From: Paratractidigestivibacter sp963649365
GTDB taxonomy: Bacteria; Actinomycetota; Coriobacteriia; Coriobacteriales; Atopobiaceae
Assembly (NCBI GenBank): GCA_963649365.1
Contig: CAVJHQ010000081.1
Coordinates: forward strand, 1-11,596
Direction: 5' to 3'
Length of the DNA stretch: 11,596 nt
Shown here: piece by piece, positions 1 to 7,457 of the stretch
How the letters are laid out: every line of letters begins with the position of its first letter
How positions within the stretch are numbered: the first letter of the stretch is position 1
Translations under genes and position numbers: made by a program
The notes under the pieces: model-generated
Told to the model about the DNA's origin: nothing
What the model saw: the letters and a program-made list of their open reading frames with translations, nothing else
Databases searched by the model: none

Positions 1-2304
<2,304 letters not shown>

Positions 2305-2305
<1 letters not shown>

Positions 2306-3558
2306 TAGAAGCGCCTCCCTTCGCGGACGTCGATGGCAAGGTAGTCGGGCTCGCCGTCCATGAGGCGCGCGAAAGCGGCGAAGGCGTAGGTCGAGTCGTT
2401 GGGGCCGGGCTTGGCCTCGGGGTGGTACTGCATGGAGAAGGCCGGCACGTCGAGGAACTGGATGCCCTCGGGGGTGCCGTCGTTGAGGTTCACGTGCGTG
2501 AGGCGGATGCGGCCGTAGCGCTCGGTCTGGACAACCGGGGCGATGCGCTTCTCGCTCCAGAAGCGCAGGTCGTCGACGTGCTCGGAGAAGCCGCCGGAGA
2601 GCTCGGGGACAAGAGGCCCGAAGGTCTTGAAGATGGGGCCGTAGTTGTGGTTCTGGGCCGTGATCTCGACCTTGCCGGTGAGCAGGTTCATCACGGGCTC
2701 GTTGCCGCCGTGGTGGCCGTACGGGAGCTTCTCGATCTGGCCTCCTGCCGCCATGGAGATGACCTGGTTGCCGAGGCAGATGCCGAAGACCGGGAGCTTG
2801 CCCAGGCAGGCCTGGACGGCCTCGACCACGGGCGGGACGGTCTCGGGGTCGCCGGGGCCGTTGGAGAAGAAGACGCCGTCGGGGTCCATGGCGAGGGCCT
2901 TCTCGACCGGGTAGTCCCACGGCACGACGGTGACCTCGCAGCCCACGGCGGCGAGGCGCTTGGCGATGCCGGCCTTCTCGCCGCAGTCGAAGGCGACGAC
3001 CTTGTGCTTGGCCTCCCCCTTCGCCGGGACGACGTAGGGCTCGTCGGTAGAGACGTCGGCCACGTAGTTGTGCTCGGAGATGGGCTCGGAGGCCTGGACG
3101 CGCGCGACCAGGCTCGCCGGGTCGAGGTCGACCGTGGAGATGGCGGCCTTGCAGGCGCCGCCCTCGCGGATCTTCAGGGTAAGCGCACGGGTGTCCACGT
3201 CCTCGATGGCGACGACGCCGCGCTCGCGCAGGAACTCGGGCAGCGACTTGACGGACTGCCAGTTGCTCGGCTCGTAGCACATGTCGTGCACGATAAGGCC
3301 GGCCAGGTGCAGGTCACGGGCCTGCATGTCGACCTCGTTCACGCCGTAGTTGCCGATCTGGGGATACGTCAGCGTGACGAGCTGCCCCGCGTAGGAGGGG
3401 TCGGAGACGATCTCCTGGTAGCCGATCATCGAGGTGTTGAAGACCACCTCGCCGAACGTCTCGCCGGGAGCGCCCGCCGAGCGCCCGAAGAAGTAGCTTC
3501 CGTCCTCAAGCGCCAGGAGCGCCTTAGGGGTGTTGCCGCCGTCGACCAGAAGGTTCAA
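2305..3558 (-). CDS. carA: Carbamoyl-phosphate synthase small (glutamine amidotransferase) subunit
   Basis: CarA hydrolyses glutamine and channels ammonia to CarB. The N-terminal domain is typical (KALLALEDG, GEVVFNTSMIGYQEI, DPSYAGQLVTLTYPQIGNYG). The class I amidotransferase domain has FSNGPGDPE, the nucleophile Cys261 in FGICLGNQ, and His379/Glu381 in QYHPEAKPGP. I chose the TTG start at 3558: family similarity begins a few residues later, a GGAAAGGA Shine-Dalgarno lies at 3569-3576, and the frame upstream, although open to 3729, is occupied by a transcription attenuator. This gives 417 aa, longer than the usual 360-380. The excess is about 11 N-terminal residues plus an insertion of about 34 between AQNHNY and RLTHVNLNDG. 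The usual oxyanion-region GHQ reads GNQ. It is the first gene of carAB and overlaps carB by one base. Confidence 0.95.
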
Positions 3559-3627
3559 CGCGTCACCGTCCTTTCCGTCTGCGCCCAGAGGGCTTCGCCG
3601 CAGGCCGAGCGCTAAAGCGCTTCTCAC

Positions 3628-3664
3628 AAAAATCGGAGCCGCGCCGGATGGCGCAGAACTCCGA
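3628..3664 (-). terminator. Intrinsic terminator (attenuator) in the carA leader
   Basis: Read on the minus strand, a 6-bp outer stem (TCGGAG/CTCCGA) and a 5-bp inner stem (GCGCC/GGCGC, loop ATCC), separated by a small internal loop, are followed at once by TTTTT. It lies between the probable promoter (-10 at 3733-3738) and the carA start, so it would stop transcription before the operon unless disrupted. The 5' arm overlaps the 3' strand of the antiterminator described next. Confidence 0.8.
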
Positions 3665-3715
3665 GAAGGCTGCTGCGAATACGTTGTGGACGCCTTTTCG
3701 GTCTCTCGTACCGTC
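3661..3715 (-). promoter_or_regulatory. PyrR-type binding loop and antiterminator of the carAB leader
   Basis: On the minus strand, 3715-3689 can fold as GACG...CGTC enclosing ACGAGAGACC and GAAAAGG. From memory, this fits the PyrR binding-loop pattern (NGNGAGR-Y-Y followed by GNNARGG). The 3' part of this loop, CCGAAAAGGC (3701-3692), can instead pair with GCCTTCTCGG (3670-3661) with one mismatch. That antiterminator would occupy the 5' arm of the terminator at 3659-3664. The three mutually exclusive structures are the classic PyrR/UMP attenuation layout. The pairings are seen in the sequence; the identity of the protein is inferred, as no pyrR gene lies in the window. Confidence 0.65.
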
Positions 3716-3732
3716 TTAAAGGTCTGCAAAGC

Positions 3733-3738
3733 AGTATA
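3733..3738 (-). promoter_or_regulatory. Probable -10 element of the carAB promoter
   Basis: TATACT on the minus strand, with transcription expected to start near 3726, placing the PyrR-type loop close to the 5' end of the leader. No good -35 hexamer is seen at 16-18 bp; an AT-rich stretch lies upstream. Confidence 0.5.
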
Positions 3739-3903
3739 GCGACCAAGAGTCAGGAAATACCCGCGAATGCGCGACTTTACAAATAAGAAACCGCTGGTAA
3801 GAGGAACAAATTATGTAAGGAAACCAAACATAATGTATGATTTCGCAGCTCCGTCGACAAGAAGCGCCGTAAAGGGGCCGCGCCCGGGGCTGCGCGCACA
3901 AAA
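3739..3903. other. Intergenic region between gdhA terminator and carA promoter
   Basis: No gene is supported here. Positions 3770-3845 are strikingly AT-rich for this window and include a dyad, ATTATGT - 11 bp - ACATAAT (3810-3834), which could be an operator or an upstream activating sequence for carA. The remainder, up to the gdhA terminator, is GC-rich. Confidence 0.45.
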
Positions 3904-3941
3904 GGGGCCCGGGCGCCGCGCAAAAGGCGCGCCCGGGCCCC
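3901..3941 (-). terminator. Strong intrinsic terminator of gdhA
   Basis: A perfect 13-bp GC-only stem (3904-3916 with 3929-3941) with a 12-nt loop, followed on the minus strand by TTTTGTG. It lies about 30 bp past the gdhA stop and separates gdhA from carAB transcription. Confidence 0.9.
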
Positions 3942-3971
3942 GTGGGTTACCGATGGGCTCTGGAGCCGAGG

Positions 3972-5327
3972 TTAGCAGACGCCCTGGGCGAGCATGGCGT
4001 CGGCGACCTTCTCGAAGCCGGCGATGTTGGCGCCCATGACAAAGTTGCCCTCGTGGCCGTACTTCTTGGCGGTGTCGTCGACGTTGTGGAACATGCCGCG
4101 CATGAGCTGCTCGAGCTTGCCGTCGACCTCCTCGAAGGTCCAGGAGAGGTGCTCGGCGTTCTGGCTCATCTCGAGGCCGGAGACGAGCACGCCGCCCGCG
4201 TTCGCGGCCTTGCCGGGCATGAAGGCGACGCCGTTGGCCTGGAAGTGCTCGGTGGCGTCGATGCTGGTCGGCATGTTCGCGCCCTCGCCCACGACCTTGC
4301 AGCCGTTGGCGACGAGCTTCTGCGCGTCCTCGAGCAGCAGGGTGTTCTCGCGGGCGCAGGGAAGCGCGACGTCGCAGGGGACGCCCCAGACGCCGCGGCC
4401 GTCCTCGGCGTGCCAGGTGGCGTTCGGGCGCTCGTCGACGTACATGGCCAGAGAGACGCCCTTGTCGTTGCCGGAGCGCTTCTTGTTGTAGATGTGCTCG
4501 AGCACCTGGTAGTCGATGCCGTCGGGGTCCTCGACCCAGCCCTTGGTGTCGGAGCAGGCGAGCACCTTGCCGCCGAGCTGGGAGACCTTCTGGATGGCGT
4601 AGATGGCGACGTTGCCGGAGCCGTGCACGACGACGTTCTTGCCCTCGAAGGAGTCGCCGTTGGACTTGAGGTACTCGTCGACGAAGTAGACGAGGCCGTA
4701 GCCGGTGGCCTCGGTGCGGGCGAGCGAGCCGCCGAACGAGAGGCCCTTGCCCGTGAGGACGCCGGTCCACTCGTTGCGGATGCGCTTGTACTGGCCGAAC
4801 ATGTAGGCGACCTCGCGGCCGCCGACGCCCAGGTCGCCGGCGGGGACGTCGGTGTTCGGGCCGATGTGGCGGCAGAGCTCGGTCATGAAGGACTGGCAGA
4901 AGTGCATGATCTCGTTGTTGGACTTGCCCTTGGGGTCGAAGTCCGAGCCGCCCTTGCCGCCGCCCATGGGAAGGGTGGTGAGGGAGTTCTTCAGGATCTG
5001 CTCGAGGCCGAGGAACTTGAGCATGCCAAGGGTGACCGTGGGGTTGAAGCGCAGGCCGCCCTTGTAGGGCCCGATGGCGGAGTTGAACTCGACGCGGTAG
5101 CCGCGGTTGACCTGGACCTTGCCGGAGTCGTCCACCCAGGGGACGCGGAACATGACGACGCGCTCGGGCTCGACCAGGCGCTCCAGGATGGCGGCCTCCT
5201 CGTACTCGGGGTGGGCGTCGAGGGCGGGCTGAAGGGTGCTCAGGATCTCGGTCGCGGCCTGGATGAACTCGGTCTGCTCGGGGTAACGGGCCTTGAGGTC
5301 TGCCAGGACGTTCTCGCAATACGTCAT
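3972..5327 (-). CDS. gdhA: NADP-type glutamate dehydrogenase
   Basis: Converts 2-oxoglutarate plus ammonium to glutamate with NAD(P)H; a cytoplasmic hexamer in its family. The 451 aa match the usual length of small GDHs of the NADP-dependent, E. coli type. Residues 84-93 (AIGPYKGGLR) bind substrate. The catalytic Lys125 is in LPMGGGKGGSDFDPKG, followed by NTDVPAGDLGVGGRE with Asp165. The Rossmann nucleotide-binding fold starts at VVVHGSGNVA (about 233-241). The C-terminus contains GANIAGFEKVADAM. The ATG at 5327 is preceded by an excellent Shine-Dalgarno (AAGGAGAG). The gene is monocistronic, with a strong terminator downstream and a repeat-rich promoter upstream. NADP preference is assumed from overall resemblance, not proven from cofactor-site residues. 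Confidence 0.96.
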   Translation of the reverse strand: MTYCENVLADLKARYPEQTEFIQAATEILSTLQPALDAHPEYEEAAILERLVEPERVVMFRVPWVDDSGKVQVNRGYRVEFNSAIGPYKGGLRFNPTVTLGMLKFLGLEQILKNSLTTLPMGGGKGGSDFDPKGKSNNEIMHFCQSFMTELCRHIGPNTDVPAGDLGVGGREVAYMFGQYKRIRNEWTGVLTGKGLSFGGSLARTEATGYGLVYFVDEYLKSNGDSFEGKNVVVHGSGNVAIYAIQKVSQLGGKVLACSDTKGWVEDPDGIDYQVLEHIYNKKRSGNDKGVSLAMYVDERPNATWHAEDGRGVWGVPCDVALPCARENTLLLEDAQKLVANGCKVVGEGANMPTSIDATEHFQANGVAFMPGKAANAGGVLVSGLEMSQNAEHLSWTFEEVDGKLEQLMRGMFHNVDDTAKKYGHEGNFVMGANIAGFEKVADAMLAQGVC

Positions 5328-5388
5328 GTTCTCTCCTTAATGACGGAGGCCCCGGGGATACGAGCCGGGCGCCTGTTTTCCAACAGAA

Positions 5389-5416
5389 AGAGTACGCGCG
5401 TTGTGTTTTGCGCAAC
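5389..5416 (-). promoter_or_regulatory. Probable gdhA promoter
   Basis: On the minus strand, TACTCT (5394-5389) is a candidate -10 and GTTGCG (5416-5411), 16 bp upstream, a weak -35. The -35 coincides with the proximal copy of the phased repeat, so a protein bound there would directly help or block RNA polymerase. The untranslated leader would be about 55 nt. Confidence 0.45.
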
Positions 5417-5460
5417 GTTTCGGTGCCGGTTGCGTAACGGTATCGCGCGCTTTGCGTAAC
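5408..5460 (-). promoter_or_regulatory. Three phased 9-bp repeats upstream of gdhA (likely operators)
   Basis: TTGCGCAAC at 5408-5416, TTGCGTAAC at 5430-5438 and TTGCGTAAC at 5452-5460 (plus-strand reading) are spaced exactly 22 bp start to start, about two helical turns, so all face one side of the DNA. Read toward gdhA, each begins GTTAC or GTTGC. A 22-bp period of GTnAC half-sites recalls actinobacterial GlnR boxes. The intervening GAAAC-like half-sites are poor, however (only GGCAC at 5423-5427 is a partial match), and the conserved part extends to GTTACGCAA. The regulator is unknown. Confidence 0.6.
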
Positions 5461-5803
5461 ACAGCGTACATACGCGCCGCTCAGACGCGTGTCGTGTATC
5501 TCATTTCGAGCCCTGAGCGACCGTTCGCCGGGGGAACTCTTCCGTGAACGGCTCGGGTGGCGAGAAACCCGCCGAGGTGGTGCCCGGTTGGGAAGAAACC
5601 CTCCGAGGTGGTGCCCGCTCCGCCACCTCGGGCGAATTTATCGGCAGTTTCGCGCCACCTCGAGGCAAATCGCCTCCAGGTGGCGCCACCTCGGGGGCAA
5701 CGCGACTTCGATGCTTGTACCCAATGGTGTCACAACCCCAGGGTAACCTGCGGCAAAAGGGGCGGAAAGAAGCGCTTCCAGCCCCCCGAGGAAAGGGTTG
5801 AAG
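5461..5803. other. Intergenic region with repeat cluster between gdhA and the small ORF
   Basis: No convincing gene lies here. Open frames exist on both strands, but they lack ribosome sites and read low-complexity Pro/Gly/Arg-rich sequence generated by the repeats. The stretch holds the CCGAGGTGG cluster (5563-5694), then less GC-rich sequence with a degenerate dyad CAGGGTAACCTG (5739-5750). It presumably includes a promoter for the small plus-strand ORF, which I could not locate. Confidence 0.5.
5563..5694. repeat. Cluster of CCGAGGTGG direct and inverted repeats
   Basis: CCGAGGTGG occurs at 5572-5580 and 5603-5611. Its complement CCACCTCGG occurs at 5623-5631 and 5686-5694, with variants CCACCTCGA at 5655-5663 and CCAGGTGG at 5676-5683. 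The first two copies lie in a longer direct repeat (5563-5586 and 5594-5617, 23 of 24 positions identical, 31 bp apart). Foldable structures are a 9-bp hairpin at 5603-5631, a hairpin of 7+5 bp with one C-C mismatch at 5654-5684, and a perfect palindrome GGTGGCGCCACC at 5680-5691. The function is unknown; it could be an intergenic repeat element, a structured RNA or a protein-binding array. Confidence 0.8.
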
Positions 5804-5995
5804 ATGGAAAAGCAAGACCCGAACGACCGTGAGTTCTGGCGCGACTATTGCGAGAAGTACGGCATGGACCTGGGCGAAGATTTCTTCGATGACGACCGTC
5901 CTCGCTTCTCCTCGGACGACGACTCACCGAGAAAAACGCAGAAGCGCGGCGGGTTCACGCCGTTCATCGGCATCGGCATCACCTTCGAGAACTGA
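5804..5995 (+). CDS. Small acidic hypothetical protein
   Basis: A 63-aa protein that I do not recognise. The ATG at 5804 has a good Shine-Dalgarno (GAGGAAAGG, 5788-5796); a TTG two codons upstream is a less likely start. The N-terminal half is charged and aromatic (DREFWRDYCEKYGMDLGEDFF), the middle is a run rich in Asp and Ser (DDDRPRFSSDDDS), then a basic patch (PRKTQKRGG) and a short hydrophobic tail (FTPFIGIGITFEN). There is no signal peptide, and the tail is too short for a normal membrane helix. Codons are GC-ending, like the neighbouring genes. A hairpin (GCCGCC-CAG-GGCGGC, 6012-6026) and then a strong terminator follow, so it would be a single-gene transcript. That it is a real gene is likely but not certain. 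Confidence 0.6.
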   Translation: MEKQDPNDREFWRDYCEKYGMDLGEDFFDDDRPRFSSDDDSPRKTQKRGGFTPFIGIGITFEN

Positions 5996-6033
5996 ACGCA
6001 GAGCAGCTGACGCCGCCCAGGGCGGCATAACAA

Positions 6034-6074
6034 AGCAGGCCAGGTCTATTCAGTCCCTGGCCTGCTGTTTTCTT

Positions 6075-6075
<1 letters not shown>
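6034..6075 (+). terminator. Bidirectional intrinsic terminator
   Basis: An 11-bp perfect stem (AGCAGGCCAGG, 6034-6044, with 6056-6066) is followed on the plus strand by GTTTTCTTT and on the minus strand by TTGTT. It can end the small ORF transcript and, in the other direction, the tRNA-Pro/tRNA-Gly transcript. Confidence 0.85.
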
Positions 6076-6148
<73 letters not shown>

Positions 6149-6154
6149 GTATGT

Positions 6155-6231
6155 TGGTCGGGGCGACTGGATTCGAACCAGCGACCCTCTGCTCCCAAAG
6201 CAGATGCGCTACCAAACTGCGCCACGCCCCG
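6155..6231 (-). tRNA. tRNA-Pro (anticodon TGG)
   Basis: Minus-strand cloverleaf: acceptor CGGGGCG/CGCCCCG, anticodon stem TCTGC/GCAGA with loop TTTGGGA (anticodon TGG), T-loop TTCGAAT. Discriminator A (6158) and an encoded CCA (6157-6155). It is the first gene of a two-tRNA transcript. Confidence 0.96.
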
Positions 6232-6244
6232 GAACCGAGCGTTC

Positions 6245-6273
6245 ACTATACGCGAGTTCGGCTCATTCGGCAA
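6245..6273 (-). promoter_or_regulatory. Promoter of the tRNA-Pro/tRNA-Gly transcript
   Basis: Minus strand TTGCCG (6273-6268), a 17-bp spacer, and TATAGT (6250-6245). This is a good housekeeping sigma-type promoter, with transcription starting a few bases before tRNA-Pro. It backs onto the upstream region of the lipid kinase, where a possible plus-strand -10 (TAGAAT, 6284-6289) has no clear -35. Confidence 0.8.
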
Positions 6274-6323
6274 CCCCGGCGCGTAGAATGCTGCTATCCG
6301 CAACCCGCAGGAAAGGCCCGCGC

Positions 6324-7253
6324 ATGCCCCACTCCCCTCTTGGCAGGACGCTCGTCATAGCCAACCCGGCCGCCCATTCCGGCGCCGGCGAGAAGGGCGC
6401 CCGCTTCGCCGAGGAGTTCCTGCGGAGCTTCTCGTCGGCGACGAACGGCTTCGAGGTCCTCCGGACCAAGGGCCCCGAGGACGCCGTCGACATCGCGTCC
6501 GGAGCCGCAGGCTACGACACCGTGGTCGCGCTCGGCGGCGACGGCGTCATCCACGAGGTGGTCAACGGCCTTGCGCAGATCGAGCGCGCCGCACGACCGC
6601 AGCTCGGGGTCGTCCCCATGGGCTCCGGAAACGACTTCGCGCGCACGCTCGGAATGAGGAGAAACGACGCCGAGGCGGCGCTCGCCCAGCTCGTGCGCGG
6701 ACAGGTGCGCAGCTGCGAGCTGGGCCGGGTCAACGGCGTGCGCTTCATGCAGACGCTCTCGTTCGGACTCGACGCGGCCATCGCGCTCGACACAACGGAC
6801 AAGCGCGCCGCGGGCACGACGCAGGAGGGCGAGGAGCTCTTCGTCCGCTCCGCCCTGCGCATACTCGCGGGGGCGAAGGAGGGCTTCCCCGTCCGCGCCT
6901 CCTTCGACGGCGAGAAGCCCCTCGACCTCGCGACCATCATCTTCGCGGTGCAGGTCGGGCCCACCTACGGCGGCGGGTTCAAGATCTGCCCGAAAGCCGA
7001 CCCCACGGACGGCGAGCTCGACGTCTGCTACAACGTCTCCCTGCCCCCGACGCCCGTGCTGCTCGGGCTTCTCGGCCTCGCGCGCTTCGGCATGCACACC
7101 GCATCGGGCGTGGTGAGGACGCGCCGCGCATCCCACATCGAGCTCCACTTCGACCAGGAGCCTCCTTGCCAGGTGGACGGCGAGAAGCTCAGCGCGCGCG
7201 ACTTCGTCGTCGACGTCGAGCCTGGCGCCCTCGACGTGGTCTTCCCGGCTTAA
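6324..7253 (+). CDS. Diacylglycerol kinase family lipid kinase
   Basis: A soluble DAGK-catalytic-domain protein of the DgkB/YegS type that phosphorylates diacylglycerol or a related lipid at the membrane surface. It has 309 aa, about 300 being usual. Motifs in order: LVIANPAAHSG (10-20), the nucleotide-binding GGDGVIHEVVNGL (71-83), PMGSGNDFAR (98-107), a conserved GGGFKICPKADPTDGELDV (216-234) and QVDGE (283-287). The ATG at 6324 is chosen because family similarity starts there and AGGAAAGG lies about 8 bp upstream; the longer open frame would run back into tRNA-Pro. The gene stands alone between divergent tRNAs and convergent ptsI. Lipid substrate specificity cannot be read from sequence; sphingosine-kinase-like or undecaprenol roles are alternatives. 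Confidence 0.92.
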   Translation: MPHSPLGRTLVIANPAAHSGAGEKGARFAEEFLRSFSSATNGFEVLRTKGPEDAVDIASGAAGYDTVVALGGDGVIHEVVNGLAQIERAARPQLGVVPMGSGNDFARTLGMRRNDAEAALAQLVRGQVRSCELGRVNGVRFMQTLSFGLDAAIALDTTDKRAAGTTQEGEELFVRSALRILAGAKEGFPVRASFDGEKPLDLATIIFAVQVGPTYGGGFKICPKADPTDGELDVCYNVSLPPTPVLLGLLGLARFGMHTASGVVRTRRASHIELHFDQEPPCQVDGEKLSARDFVVDVEPGALDVVFPA

Positions 7254-7299
7254 GGAGTAAATCCCCCATACCCCGACGCGACCCCGCCCGCGCCAATCG

Positions 7300-7320
7300 A
7301 GTTCGGAAGGCTTCCGAACT
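7300..7320. repeat. Palindromic repeat, copy 1
   Basis: GTTCGGAAGGCTTCCGAAC at 7301-7319 has perfect 9-bp arms around one central G, extended by an A/T pair to 7300-7320. The same 19-mer recurs at 7373-7391, and near copies lie at 10545-10563 and in both arms of 10629-10667. Confidence 0.85.
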
Positions 7321-7372
7321 TGGAAAATCAAAGGAACCGCAGGTCAGCATGTGCCTGCAGTAGCCGTTACCT

Positions 7373-7391
7373 GTTCGGAAGGCTTCCGAAC
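7373..7391. repeat. Palindromic repeat, copy 2
   Basis: Identical over 19 bp to the copy at 7301-7319, starting 72 bp from it. It lies just beyond the ptsI terminator, so it may fall outside both mRNAs. Confidence 0.85.
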
Positions 7392-7403
7392 TTCAAGGGA
7401 ACG

Positions 7404-7436
7404 AAAAAGGACCCCGGCAATAAACCGAGGTCCTTT
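7404..7436 (-). terminator. Intrinsic terminator of fruK-ptsI
   Basis: Minus strand: AAAGGACC/GGTCCTTT stem (8 bp), then one mismatch and 3 further pairs, 7-nt loop, followed by a T run (TCCTTTTTCG). It sits about 20 bp past the ptsI stop. Confidence 0.85.
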
Positions 7437-7457
7437 GACGTTCTATGAAAGGTCTGA

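Larger units (their letters stand above)
7254..7457. other. Convergent intergenic region between lipid kinase and ptsI
   Basis: Holds two copies of the palindrome GTTCGGAAGGCTTCCGAAC and the ptsI terminator. No separate T-rich terminator for the lipid kinase is obvious; the first palindrome (9-bp stem, short loop, only TT after it) may serve as a weak one. No gene is seen. Confidence 0.6.

Noticed and set aside
3559..3729. N-terminal extension of carA to the TTG at 3729
   Set aside because: The segment matches no CarA family sequence and contains the attenuator; the TTG would sit at about the transcription start without a ribosome site.
3942..5459. Plus-strand 505-codon open frame opposite gdhA
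   Set aside because: Mirror frame of a well-supported glutamate dehydrogenase; no family motifs and biased composition.
5563..5694. CRISPR array
   Set aside because: Repeats are 9-24 bp, in both orientations, with unequal spacing and no unique spacer pattern or cas gene.
5501..5815. Minus-strand 104-codon frame over the CCGAGGTGG cluster
   Set aside because: It starts inside the small plus-strand ORF with TTG and no Shine-Dalgarno; its Pro/Gly/Arg repeats come from the DNA repeats.
7300..7391. Palindromes as LexA (SOS) boxes
   Set aside because: Gram-positive LexA sites read GAAC-N4-GTTC; here the halves are in the opposite order (GTTC...GAAC) and no SOS gene is adjacent.
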